DNA of 40,000 nt from assembly GCA_036381835.1 (NCBI GenBank), contig DASVCA010000147.1:1-40000 (forward strand). Direction: 5' to 3'. Position 1 is the first letter of the stretch; every line of letters starts with the position of its first letter. Of the stretch, positions 1-7,335 are shown piece by piece. The stretch comes from DASULK01 sp036381835 (lineage in GTDB: Bacteria; Actinomycetota; Actinomycetes; Mycobacteriales; Micromonosporaceae). Both the position numbers and the translations under genes were made by a program. Below the pieces are notes generated by a model. It saw only the letters and a list, made by a program, of their open reading frames with translations. It did no database searches and was not told the DNA's origin.

Positions 1-140
1 AGAAACGCCCCGGCGCAGGGCGCACGGGGCGGACATGGTCACGTGGACGCGACCGTCGCTACCGTCTTCCGAAGCTATCGACCCCGCCAGCTGAACCAGA
101 GGAGTCGGCAGCTCGCTCGCCCTGCGCGGGCCGCCCGCGA
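1..140 (-). promoter_or_regulatory. Candidate L10 (rplJ) mRNA leader with attenuator-like hairpin
   Basis: On the minus strand rplA is followed by a terminator and then by this stretch, exactly where rplJ-rplL would follow in most bacteria. At the window edge the minus strand carries a hairpin at 6-31: outer stem CGCCCC/GGGGCG, one further G-C pair, then an inner GCGC/GCGC stem with a 3-nt loop, followed directly by TTTCT. That is the form of an intrinsic terminator or attenuator. Upstream on the minus strand is a GGAAGACGGTAG segment (about 58-75) that recalls conserved parts of L10-binding leaders. Ribosomal L10 leaders are known to bind L10(L12)4 and repress rplJL. The assignment rests on position plus hairpin; the rplJ gene itself lies outside the window. 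Confidence 0.45.
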
Positions 141-338
141 AGCGCGGGACCTTCGACCATGCCTGAGCACGGTGACCAGCGGTCTTTGGGTGGATGCGAT
201 CCGACGTGCTGTCGGACAGGAACACAGACTACGGGACGCACGAGGCGACCGCCAAACCACCCCCCGCCTGCGCTGCCTGCCCGACTAGACCGGTGCACCG
301 CTTGGGGACCCCGCACCCGGCCAGACCCGCCTGAAACG
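141..338. other. Non-coding spacer between rplA terminator and putative rplJ leader
   Basis: No convincing gene is seen. The open frames crossing it on both strands have no ribosome binding site and no recognisable protein. It probably contains the promoter for the rplJL transcript on the minus strand, but I could not identify -35/-10 elements with confidence. Confidence 0.5.
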
Positions 339-374
339 ACCGGTGCCCCCGCCACAAGCGGCGGGGGCACCGGT
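339..374 (-). terminator. Intrinsic terminator of the rplK-rplA transcript
   Basis: A perfect 15-bp inverted repeat (339-353 against 360-374) with a 6-nt loop ACAAGC lies just past the rplA stop codon. The stem is almost entirely G-C and there is no clear T run, as is common for high-GC actinobacteria. Confidence 0.8.
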
Positions 375-392
375 GCAGCCCGGAGAGGTCGC

Positions 393-1103
393 TCAGGCAG
401 CGGTCTCGTGCAGGTTCTTCACGATGTTCGGGTCCACCGGGATGCCCGGCCCCATGGTGGTGGTCATGGTGATCTTCTTGAGGTACCGGCCCTTGGCGGC
501 GGACGGCTTGGCCCGCAGCACCTCATCGAGCACCGCAGCGTAGTTGTCGATCAGCTGAGCCTCGCTGAAGGAGGCCTTGCCGATGATCAAGTGCAGGTTG
601 GAGTGCTTGTCTACTCGGAAGGTGATCTTCCCGCCCTTGATGTCGGCGACCGCCTTGGCGATGTCCATGGTCACGGTACCGGTCTTCGGGTTCGGCATGA
701 GACCGCGCGGGCCCAGGATCCGCGCGATCCTACCGATCTTGGCCATCTGATCCGGCGTGGCGATCGCCGCGTCGAAGTCGAGCCAGCCTTCCTGAATCCG
801 GGCGACGAGGTCGTCGGAACCGACCGCGTCGGCACCCGCCGCGGTCGCCTCCTCGGCCTTGGCCCCCACGGCGAACACGATCACCCGGGCGGTCTTACCG
901 GTCCCGTGCGGGAGGTTGACCGTTCCACGGACCATCTGGTCCGCCTTACGGGGATCGACGCCCAACCGCATCGCGACCTCGACGGTGGCGTCGAACTTGA
1001 CCGTGCTGGTCCCCTTGGCCAGCTTCACCGCCTCGGCCGGCGTGTAAAGCTTGCTCCGGTCGATGTTCTCGGCGACCTTACGGTAGCTCTTGCTGCGCTT
1101 CAT
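393..1103 (-). CDS. rplA: 50S ribosomal protein L1
   Basis: Ribosomal protein L1 of 236 aa, the usual length. It binds 23S rRNA at the mobile L1 stalk and in many bacteria represses its own operon by binding the mRNA leader. The protein begins MKRSKSYRKVAENID and contains the conserved central region ending GPRGLMPNPKTGTV (about residues 125-140), characteristic of the family. The frame is open a further 17 codons upstream, but the ATG at 1103 has a CAGGAG ribosome binding site 7 nt before it, so that start is preferred. It lies 81 nt downstream of rplK on the same strand, the standard rplK-rplA pair, and is followed by a strong terminator hairpin. Confidence 0.97.
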   Translation of the reverse strand: MKRSKSYRKVAENIDRSKLYTPAEAVKLAKGTSTVKFDATVEVAMRLGVDPRKADQMVRGTVNLPHGTGKTARVIVFAVGAKAEEATAAGADAVGSDDLVARIQEGWLDFDAAIATPDQMAKIGRIARILGPRGLMPNPKTGTVTMDIAKAVADIKGGKITFRVDKHSNLHLIIGKASFSEAQLIDNYAAVLDEVLRAKPSAAKGRYLKKITMTTTMGPGIPVDPNIVKNLHETAA

Positions 1104-1184
1104 CTCACTGCTCCTGTGGTAGCTGGCGGGCCGGCTTGAAACCTGCCCTCCCACGAACCGGGTCTTGTCGCGGCTTCGGCCGTA

Positions 1185-1616
1185 CTAGTCCTTGACGGTG
1201 ATGCCCATGGACCTCGCGGTACCCGCGATGATCTTCTCGGCCTGCTCGATGTCGTTCGCGTTCAGGTCCGCCATCTTCCGCTCGGCGATCTCCCGCAGCT
1301 GCGCCTTGGTGATCGAACCCGCCGGCTCACGGTGCGGCACGCCGGAGCCCTTCTGCACACCCGCAGCTTTCAGCAGGAGCCGGGCGGCCGGCGGGGTCTT
1401 CAGCACGAACGTGAACGAGCGGTCCTCGTACACGCTGATCTCAGCCGGCACGATGTCGCCGCGCTGAGACTCGGTCTGCGCGTTGTACGCCTTGCAGAAC
1501 TCCATGATGTTGACGCCGTGCTGACCGAGCGCAGGGCCGACCGGCGGCGCCGGGGTGGCCTGACCCGCCGGCAGCTGAAGCGTGAACGTCTTGATGAGCT
1601 TCTTCTTCGGAGGCAT
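1185..1616 (-). CDS. rplK: 50S ribosomal protein L11
   Basis: Ribosomal protein L11 of 143 aa. It binds the GTPase-associated centre of 23S rRNA and is the site of action of thiopeptide antibiotics; it is also needed for RelA-type stringent response signalling. The N-terminal Lys-rich start (MPPKKKLIKTFTL), the PAPPVGPALGQHG segment (about residues 21-33) and the C-terminal rRNA-binding domain ending ARSMGITV are all present. The ATG at 1616 has a GGAAG site upstream and gives the normal length; the longer frame adds 11 residues not found in the family. nusG lies upstream and rplA downstream on the same strand. Confidence 0.97.
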   Translation of the reverse strand: MPPKKKLIKTFTLQLPAGQATPAPPVGPALGQHGVNIMEFCKAYNAQTESQRGDIVPAEISVYEDRSFTFVLKTPPAARLLLKAAGVQKGSGVPHREPAGSITKAQLREIAERKMADLNANDIEQAEKIIAGTARSMGITVKD

Positions 1617-1751
1617 GTCTCTTCCTGGGCTTGGTCTCGGTGTTGTCACCTGTCGCCCTCATCGCGCACGGTCGCGCGGTACGGGCCGACGGTCTAGGCT
1701 ATCGCAACGCGATACCCGACGATCTACCGAGGTAGCGTCGCACCGGGCAGG
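1617..1751 (-). promoter_or_regulatory. nusG-rplK intergenic leader with two small hairpins
   Basis: This 135-nt gap on the minus strand separates nusG from rplK. It contains two short perfect inverted repeats: CTACC/GGTAG (1724-1735) and TATCGC/GCGATA with a 3-nt loop (1700-1714). In many bacteria an internal promoter and the L1 autoregulatory site lie here. I see the hairpins but cannot assign either one to L1 binding from sequence alone. Confidence 0.35.
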
Positions 1752-2453
1752 TCAGATCTTGGCGACCTGGTTGAAGTTGAGCTCGACCGGAGTCTCCCGA
1801 CCGAAGATCGACACCAGCACCTTCAGCTTCTGCTGATCGGGGCTGATCTCACTGATCGTGGCCGGTAGCCCGGCGAATGCACCGTCGGTGACGGTGACCG
1901 AATCACCGACCTCGAAATCGAGAACCTTGATCTCCGGCTTGGCCTTCTTCTCGGGGCCGGCCACCGCGGGAGCGAGCCACTTGACGACCTCGTCGAGGGA
2001 CAGCGGCGCCGGGCGGTCGGCGCGCTCGGTGGCACCGACGAAACCCGTCACCCCGGGCGTGTTGCGCACGCAAGAGTACGACTCGGGGGTGAGTTCCATG
2101 CGGACCAGGATGTAACCGGGGAAGATCTTGTTCTGCACCTGCTGGCGCTTGCCGTTCTTGACCTCGATCTCTTCCCGGGTCGGCACCTCGACCTGGTAGA
2201 TGTACTCCTCCATGTCGAGGCTGGTGATCCGCGACAGGAGGTTGGTCTTGACCTTGTTCTCGTAGCCGGCGTACGAGTGCACCACGTACCAGTCGCCAGC
2301 GGCGTAGCGCAGCTCCTCGCGCAGCTTGGCCACCGGGTCGAGCTCCTCCGACTCCACCGCGGACTCCGGCGCACGGGCGACCGACTCGTCGGCGGCCGCC
2401 GTTCGCACCGTCGACAGCTCGCCAGTGGTCTCGGTCTCGTCGTACTCAGGCAC
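1752..2453 (-). CDS. nusG: Transcription termination/antitermination protein NusG
   Basis: NusG of 233 aa. It binds RNA polymerase to increase processivity and links it to Rho or to the ribosome (S10). An acidic, disordered N-terminal extension of about 50 residues precedes the NGN domain (starting about DWYVVHSYAGYENKVK), typical of actinobacterial NusG. The C-terminal KOW domain is seen near the end (VGDSVTVTDGAFAGLPATI), and the protein finishes PVELNFNQVAKI. The start is GTG at 2453. It lies 32 nt downstream of secE on the same strand, the universal secE-nusG pair. Confidence 0.97.
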   Translation of the reverse strand: MPEYDETETTGELSTVRTAAADESVARAPESAVESEELDPVAKLREELRYAAGDWYVVHSYAGYENKVKTNLLSRITSLDMEEYIYQVEVPTREEIEVKNGKRQQVQNKIFPGYILVRMELTPESYSCVRNTPGVTGFVGATERADRPAPLSLDEVVKWLAPAVAGPEKKAKPEIKVLDFEVGDSVTVTDGAFAGLPATISEISPDQQKLKVLVSIFGRETPVELNFNQVAKI

Positions 2454-2485
2454 GCTTGCTCACTTCCGTCACAATCAGGTGGTGC

Positions 2486-2866
2486 TCAGCTGGGGTTGCC
2501 GAAAACCCACAGCACGCCCTTCGCGAAGGCGTAGTCGAGGCCGACCACGATCGCCATGATCGCAGCGACGAACACGACCACCACAGCGGTGTAGGTCAGC
2601 AGCTCCTTGCGGGTCGGCCAGATGACCTTACGCAATTCGGCGACCACTTCACGGATAAACCGAGCGACACGGCCGAATATTCCGACGCGATCCTCGTCCT
2701 TCTTGGCCGTGCTGCGGCTCTCCGCCGACTCCGCTGCCTTGGAACGGGCTCGAGTGGCGGTACCACCCCGGGATGCCGGCTCGTCACCGTCGACAGTGTC
2801 GTCGAACGACTCGTCGTCGAGACGGTCGTCTGCGGCGTCCTCGCCGCGCCGATTCCTGTCGGCCAC
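2486..2866 (-). CDS. secE: Preprotein translocase subunit SecE
   Basis: SecE, the small clamp subunit of the SecYEG protein-conducting channel in the plasma membrane. About 126 aa from a GTG start at 2866, chosen because GGAGGG lies 6 nt upstream; the frame is open further but without any ribosome binding site. The first 65 residues are charged and acidic, followed by the conserved amphipathic segment FIREVVAELRKVIWPTRKELL and a single C-terminal membrane helix (TAVVVVFVAAIMAIVVGL). The long acidic extension is common in actinobacterial SecE. It lies between tRNA-Trp and nusG. Confidence 0.93.
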   Translation of the reverse strand: MADRNRRGEDAADDRLDDESFDDTVDGDEPASRGGTATRARSKAAESAESRSTAKKDEDRVGIFGRVARFIREVVAELRKVIWPTRKELLTYTAVVVVFVAAIMAIVVGLDYAFAKGVLWVFGNPS

Positions 2867-3088
2867 TTCGCCCTCCGTCGCCGGTGGTAGGTGTTGCGTA
2901 CGCCAGTCAGCGCATCCCGCGCCGATCTCGCCGGCCGTCCGTCGGCCCCTGGGACGGCCGCAGCCGGCGGAGCCGGCAGGAGAAGTCCGACCGAGCTGGA
3001 CGCCCGGAACGGCCCTGTCGAACGCCACCACCACGGGTCGCCTGCCGCCGTGACGGCCGTGACCCCGGGGCCGATCAGGCCTGAGGCG

Positions 3089-3161
<73 letters not shown>

Positions 3162-3164
3162 ATC

Positions 3165-3212
3165 TGGGGTAGACCGGTTTCGGGTCGCAGCCCGAACACG
3201 GCGACTACCCCA
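3165..3212 (-). terminator. Two-level hairpin between hadB and tRNA-Trp
   Basis: An outer 8-bp inverted repeat TGGGGTAG (3165-3172) / CTACCCCA (3205-3212) encloses an inner 6-bp one TTCGGG (3179-3184) / CCCGAA (3191-3196). It lies 70 nt after the hadB stop and 3 nt before the 5' end of tRNA-Trp. It may terminate the rpmG-hadAB transcript or aid separation of the tRNA transcript. Confidence 0.5.
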
Positions 3213-3282
3213 CGGCGGACCAGTGTACGGGTAGAGCCCCCGGTTTCCCAACCGGTCCGCCACCCGGCACGCCGCAAATCGA

Positions 3283-3675
3283 TCAGCGGGCCGTTCGGAC
3301 CGTCGCGAACGCCTGGGACAGGACCTTCTGCCCCCCGCTCGTAGCGGTGATCTCCAGCCGCGTCAAGCCGTCCTCGGCGACGTCCTTGACGACGGCCCGC
3401 ACCACCACCTCCGTGCCCTCGTCATCGTCCGGCACCACCACCGGACGGGTGAATCGAACCCCGAACTCGACCACGGCATCCGGGGCACCCGCCCAGTCGG
3501 TGAGCGCCCGACCGACCAGCGCCATGGTGAACATCCCGTGCGCGATCACCCCGGGCAGGCCGACGCCGGTGGCGACCCGATCGCTCCAGTGGATCGGGTT
3601 GAAATCCCCGGAAGCCCCCGCGTACCGCACCAGGTCCGCCCGGGTCACCCGGAAGGTCTTGACCGGTAGCTCCAT
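3283..3675 (-). CDS. hadB: (3R)-hydroxyacyl-ACP dehydratase subunit HadB (MaoC-type)
   Basis: MaoC-like hot-dog protein of about 130 aa. It carries the hydratase-2 catalytic signature GDFNPIHWSD (about residues 22-31, Asp and His being the catalytic pair) and the following GLPGVIAHGMFTMALVG. In mycobacteria HadB is the catalytic subunit of the FAS-II dehydratase and pairs with HadA or HadC, which lack the catalytic residues. The gene overlaps the end of hadA: either GTG 3678 (4-nt overlap) or ATG 3675 (TGATG, 1-nt overlap); I give the ATG. This implies translational coupling and a HadA-HadB heterodimer. No hadC follows. The physiological substrate in a non-mycolate producer is not known from sequence. 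Confidence 0.88.
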   Translation of the reverse strand: MELPVKTFRVTRADLVRYAGASGDFNPIHWSDRVATGVGLPGVIAHGMFTMALVGRALTDWAGAPDAVVEFGVRFTRPVVVPDDDEGTEVVVRAVVKDVAEDGLTRLEITATSGGQKVLSQAFATVRTAR

Positions 3676-4115
3676 CACGCCTCCCCGCGTACCACGAGCT
3701 TCGACCAGGCCGAGACCACCGCCTCGCCGGCGACCGTCGTGACATCGCTGCGGGACGTCACGAAGTCGTGCCCGCCACGGGAGAAGATCTCCTCGATGGT
3801 GCTGACGCAGACCAGCTCGTCCCCGGCAACGATCGGCCGGGTGTAGGCGAAGCGCTGATCGCCGTGCACGACCCGGTGGAGTTCGATACCGAGATCAGCG
3901 ATGATGGCCTCGCTGGCGGCCATGGTCATGACGATCGGGAAGGTAGGCGGCGCCACCACGTCGGGGTATCCGAGAGCGCGGGCCGCGTCTGGGTCGTGGT
4001 ACGCCGCATCGGCGGCTCGGATCGCCTGCGCGAACTCGCGGATCTTCTCACGCCCCACCCGATAGGGAGTGGTCGGTGGATAACTGCGACCGACTAGAGA
4101 CTGGTCCAGAGGCAT
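3675..4115 (-). CDS. hadA: MaoC-like N-terminal domain protein, HadA-type dehydratase subunit
   Basis: HadA-family (UPF0336, FAS1-like N-terminal dehydratase) protein of 146 aa. It begins PLDQSLVGRSYPPTTPYRVGREKIREFA and contains DVVAPPTFPIVMT and the QRFAYTRPIVAGDEL segment, all typical of the non-catalytic subunit that positions acyl substrate. It lacks the D-x(4)-H hydratase motif seen in its partner. The start ATG 4115 has only a weak upstream site. It is translationally coupled to hadB and lies downstream of rpmG, as in the mycobacterial rpmG2-hadA-hadB order. Confidence 0.88.
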   Translation of the reverse strand: MPLDQSLVGRSYPPTTPYRVGREKIREFAQAIRAADAAYHDPDAARALGYPDVVAPPTFPIVMTMAASEAIIADLGIELHRVVHGDQRFAYTRPIVAGDELVCVSTIEEIFSRGGHDFVTSRSDVTTVAGEAVVSAWSKLVVRGEA

Positions 4116-4204
4116 GCCGCGAACTTACACGCCGGTCTGGAATCCGGATCGGAGCCCTGCGTCACCCCAGGGGGCCGAAGCGAAGCCAGCCGCGCGAAAC
4201 GCGG

Positions 4205-4372
4205 TCAGCGGGTCTCGCGGTGCAGGGTGTGCCGGTTGTCCCGCGGGCAGAACTTCTTCAGCTCGAGCCGGTCCGGGTCGTTGCGGCGGTTCTTGCGCGT
4301 GATGTAGGTGCGGTCCGTGCACTCCACGCACGCCAGGGTGATCTTGGGACGGACATCGGTCGCCTTGGCCAC
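4205..4372 (-). CDS. rpmG: 50S ribosomal protein L33
   Basis: A 55-aa ribosomal protein L33 encoded from GTG 4372 with AAGGAAAGG about 9 nt upstream. It reads VAKATDVRPKITLACVEC and continues with TDRTYITRKNRRNDPDRLELKKF before CPRDNRHTLHRETR. One CxxC-like pair is partial: C15 and C18 are present and only one downstream Cys (CPRDNR) is visible, so it resembles the C-/intermediate form rather than a complete zinc ribbon. It is encoded just downstream of tRNA-Met and upstream of hadA, as in mycobacteria. Confidence 0.93.
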   Translation of the reverse strand: MAKATDVRPKITLACVECTDRTYITRKNRRNDPDRLELKKFCPRDNRHTLHRETR

Positions 4373-4420
4373 GACGGAGTGCCTTTCCTTGTGCTAACTG
4401 GTCAACTACGGCGCATCAGC

Positions 4421-4435
4421 CTAGACGTTGTCTAG
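4421..4435. promoter_or_regulatory. Short perfect inverted repeat upstream of rpmG
   Basis: CTAGAC-GTT-GTCTAG is a perfect 6-bp inverted repeat between tRNA-Met and rpmG. On the minus strand its left arm runs into TAGGCT, a plausible -10 element for the rpmG-hadAB transcript. It could also be the end of the tRNA transcript. No matching -35 is obvious. Confidence 0.3.
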
Positions 4436-4499
4436 CTCGACACGCAAAGCGGGGGGCGAGTGCCCGTCCCGCTGCCGGGATCAACCCGGCGCTCAACAG

Positions 4500-4572
4500 T
4501 AGCGGTGGCCGGACTTGAACCGGCGACACAGCGATTATGAGCCGCTTGCTCTACCGACTGAGCTACACCGCC
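4500..4572 (-). tRNA. tRNA-Met, elongator type (anticodon CAT)
   Basis: The reverse complement gives a 73-nt cloverleaf with acceptor GGCGGTG/CACCGCT (G-U at the first pair), D arm AGCTCAGTCGGTAGAGC, anticodon loop with CAT, T arm GGTTCAAGTCC and discriminator A. The paired first position and sequence context suggest elongator rather than initiator tRNA. No CCA is encoded. Confidence 0.95.
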
Positions 4573-4599
4573 GTGACGGGCTCCAGCTGAACCCCTCGG

Positions 4600-4672
4600 A
4601 GCCCCCTTACGGAATCGAACCGTAGACCTTCTCCTTACCATGGAGACGCTCTGCCGACTGAGCTAAGGGGGC
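4600..4672 (-). tRNA. tRNA-Thr (anticodon GGT)
   Basis: The reverse complement folds as a 73-nt cloverleaf: acceptor GCCCCCT/AGGGGGC, D arm AGCTCAGTCGGCAGAGC, anticodon stem TCTCC/GGAGA with loop ATGGTAA (anticodon GGT), T arm GGTTCGATTCC. The thrT-metT-rpmG order matches mycobacteria. Confidence 0.95.
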
Positions 4673-4755
4673 GCGGTCGCGTGACGCGCAGAGGTAAGAG
4701 TACACGCCTCGGCCCCGAAGGCGAAATCAGATCCCCCTCGCCCAACCGCATCCCG

Positions 4756-7278
4756 TCACGGCACGACCCGCAACCGGCGGATCTCGCTGCTCACGCCGGG
4801 TTCCGACTCCGCCTGCGCATCGAACCAGGCAACCAACCGCTCGTACGGGAGCGGCCGACTGAACAGGAAGCCCTGCCCGATTTCGCACCCGATGTCCTGC
4901 AGCAGTTCGAGTGTGAGCTCACTCTCAACGCCCTCGGCGACCACCGTCAGCCCGAACTGCTGGGACAGCATGACCACCGCGTTGACGATCGCCAGGTCCG
5001 CGGGATCGGTCGCCATGCCCTGCACGAACGATCGGTCCACCTTGATCTCGTGCACCGGCAGCCGACGCAGGTAGGTCAACGACGAATGCCCGGTCCCGAA
5101 GTCGTCCACCGCGAGCCGTACGCCCATCTCCCGCAGTCGCCGCAGGGTAGGCAACGGGCGATCGTTGCCATCCAGCACCCCCACTTCCCGGACCTCGAAC
5201 GTGAGCGAGCCGGGTGCGACCCCGTACTCGTCGAGCAGCTCCTGCACGCGGTTGGGGAAGTGCGGGTCGCTGAGGGTACGCGCGGAGAGGTTGACCGCGA
5301 TCGGCAGCGGCGTCTCCGTCGCCTGCCACTCCCTACTGCGCCGCAACCCCTCCCGTATCACCACCTCGGTGAGCCGGCTGATCAAGCCGGTGTGCTCGGC
5401 CACCGCTACGAAGTCCTCCGGTGCCACGGTGCCGAGCACCGGGTGCTGCCAGCGGGCCAGGCACTCCACGCCGACGAGTCGGCGATCGGTCAACCCGACC
5501 TTCGGCTGGTAGTAGACCTCTACCTCGCCCTGGTCGAGGGCTAGACGCAGGTCGGCGGCGACGCCGAGTCTGCGGGCCGCTCGGGACTCCAGGCCGGGAT
5601 GGAACAGTTGAATGCCGCTGGGTGTGTTCTTCGCCGCACCGGCGGCCAGATCGGCCCGGTGCAGCAGGCTGGTGACGTCGCTGCCGTGTTCCGGGTGCAC
5701 CACCACCCCGACCGCGGTGTCGATGTCCAGGTTCAGGGTGTCGAACACCATCTGGTCGCAGATCTGCTCCCGCAGCGCGCCGGCGAGATCGAGTGCGGCG
5801 TCGCCGCCGTCCACCCGCATCGTCACCACGAACTCGTCTCCGCCCAACCGGCCGACGAGCGCGCCCTGCGGCGCGTACCGACGCAACCGCGAAGCCACCT
5901 CGACCAGGACCTTGTCCCCGGCCCGGTAGCCGAGCGACTCGTTGATCTGCCGCAGGTCGTCGACGTCGAAGAGCAGGACCGCGATCGCCTCGCCCGGCGC
6001 GCAAGCCGCGACCGACTCCTCCAACGCGGCGATCAGTCGACGACGGTTCGCCAATCCGGTGAGGCTGTCGTGGTACGCGTCGTGGCGCAACCGATCGACC
6101 AGCCGGGAGTTCTCCACCGCGACCGCCACGTGCGCCGCGACCGTCTCCAGCAGTCGCACGTCCTCCGGGTCGAAGTGAGTGAGGTCGTTGAGGCGGTTGG
6201 CGACCTCCAGGCAACCGATGACCGCGGACCCGGCCTTCAGCGGCACGGCGATGACATCCTTGCTTCCGCTTCGCGCGAGGATGGCCTGCAAGGCGTCGTC
6301 GCCGAGCTTCGGGCCCACCACCACCGTCTCGCCGGTCTCGACGACGCGGCGACGAACGATGTCCGGGCTGCCGGTCAGATCCACCAGTCCTCGGTCGTCC
6401 ACCCGCGCCGAGAGCAGCATTTCCGGGTAACGGCTGGTGGCAGGCAGCCAGAGCGTCGCGTACTCGGCTTGCAGCAGTTCGCGTACCCGTCCCAACAGCA
6501 CGTCCGCCAGCGTGCCGTCGTGGGGTGTGTCGGCGATCGCGCTGGTCAGGTCGTAGACGTCGCTGAGCGTCGCGTGGCGACGACGGAACTGTGCATAGGA
6601 CCGGTAGGCCACGGCGAAGCAGACGGTGAGAGCGGCCAGGAGGAACAGCGCCCAGGGGCCCTGCTGCAGGATGAGCAGCACGACCAGCCCGACGGTGATG
6701 TTGATCCCGGCGACGATGAGGCCGGGCACCACGGTACGGGTGAAATCACGACTGGAAAGCCGTCCTTGTACGAGGGTGATCACGCCGATCACGCCGCCGA
6801 TGGTGAGCAGCGCGCCAGCGCTTACCGCGATCGCAAGGGCGAGCCAGGTACGCGGGCCTTCGGTCTGCAACGGGCCAACCGCGAGTACGATGAGGCTGGC
6901 CAGGGCTGTCTCTGCGGCGTGGCTGGCCACGTTGAAGCACAACTTGACCAGTGGCACGCGCCGCCACACCTGGACCGAAATCAGCGCCAGCACACGAGAC
7001 AAGATCAGTGTGACCGGCGGAAGGAAGAAGAGGCCGAGAATCAGCGGAATCTCGACCAGAGTCATGGTGAAGGCCTGCCGTCGTACCTCGAACATGAGGA
7101 CGGCAAAGCTAGCGGCCATGAACAGGCCAAAGAACAGTGCCCCGGCCAGCCACTCGCCAGCTGGCCGGGAGTGCACTGCGGCGAGAGTGAAAGTGCTCGC
7201 CGTTGCGAAGAACGCCAGTGGCCCCGTGATCAGCCAGGCACGTTCCACAGATCGATGGGCGGAGTACCTGCGGGGCAT
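4756..7278 (-). CDS. Membrane GAF-GGDEF-EAL cyclic-di-GMP signalling protein
   Basis: About 840 aa from ATG 7278, preferred over the upstream GTG because AAGGGG lies 6 nt before it. Residues about 15-235 hold six to seven hydrophobic membrane helices. A GAF-like domain follows (about 250-410, ending VAAHVAVAVENSRLV), then a GGDEF domain with intact RLGGDEFV (GGDEF at about 479) and an EAL domain. The EAL signature is ECLARW (E at about 605). The expected partners are present: NLS, VDDFGTGHSS, IKVDRSF, AEGVE and GQGFLFSRPLP. No RxxD inhibitory site is visible just before GGDEF. Both synthesis and hydrolysis of c-di-GMP are therefore possible from sequence; net activity cannot be read. It follows a small secreted peptide gene by 57 nt. 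Confidence 0.93.
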   Translation of the reverse strand: MPRRYSAHRSVERAWLITGPLAFFATASTFTLAAVHSRPAGEWLAGALFFGLFMAASFAVLMFEVRRQAFTMTLVEIPLILGLFFLPPVTLILSRVLALISVQVWRRVPLVKLCFNVASHAAETALASLIVLAVGPLQTEGPRTWLALAIAVSAGALLTIGGVIGVITLVQGRLSSRDFTRTVVPGLIVAGINITVGLVVLLILQQGPWALFLLAALTVCFAVAYRSYAQFRRRHATLSDVYDLTSAIADTPHDGTLADVLLGRVRELLQAEYATLWLPATSRYPEMLLSARVDDRGLVDLTGSPDIVRRRVVETGETVVVGPKLGDDALQAILARSGSKDVIAVPLKAGSAVIGCLEVANRLNDLTHFDPEDVRLLETVAAHVAVAVENSRLVDRLRHDAYHDSLTGLANRRRLIAALEESVAACAPGEAIAVLLFDVDDLRQINESLGYRAGDKVLVEVASRLRRYAPQGALVGRLGGDEFVVTMRVDGGDAALDLAGALREQICDQMVFDTLNLDIDTAVGVVVHPEHGSDVTSLLHRADLAAGAAKNTPSGIQLFHPGLESRAARRLGVAADLRLALDQGEVEVYYQPKVGLTDRRLVGVECLARWQHPVLGTVAPEDFVAVAEHTGLISRLTEVVIREGLRRSREWQATETPLPIAVNLSARTLSDPHFPNRVQELLDEYGVAPGSLTFEVREVGVLDGNDRPLPTLRRLREMGVRLAVDDFGTGHSSLTYLRRLPVHEIKVDRSFVQGMATDPADLAIVNAVVMLSQQFGLTVVAEGVESELTLELLQDIGCEIGQGFLFSRPLPYERLVAWFDAQAESEPGVSSEIRRLRVVP

Positions 7279-7335
7279 GGCTGCCCCTTGGCTACGAGTC
7301 ACCTCGACGAGTTGACCCGGTCAGCGCAGTTGCAC

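Noticed and set aside
4432..4641. 69-codon minus-strand frame over tRNA-Met and tRNA-Thr
   Set aside because: It is a translation of tRNA genes (VAQSVEQAAHN...), not a protein gene.
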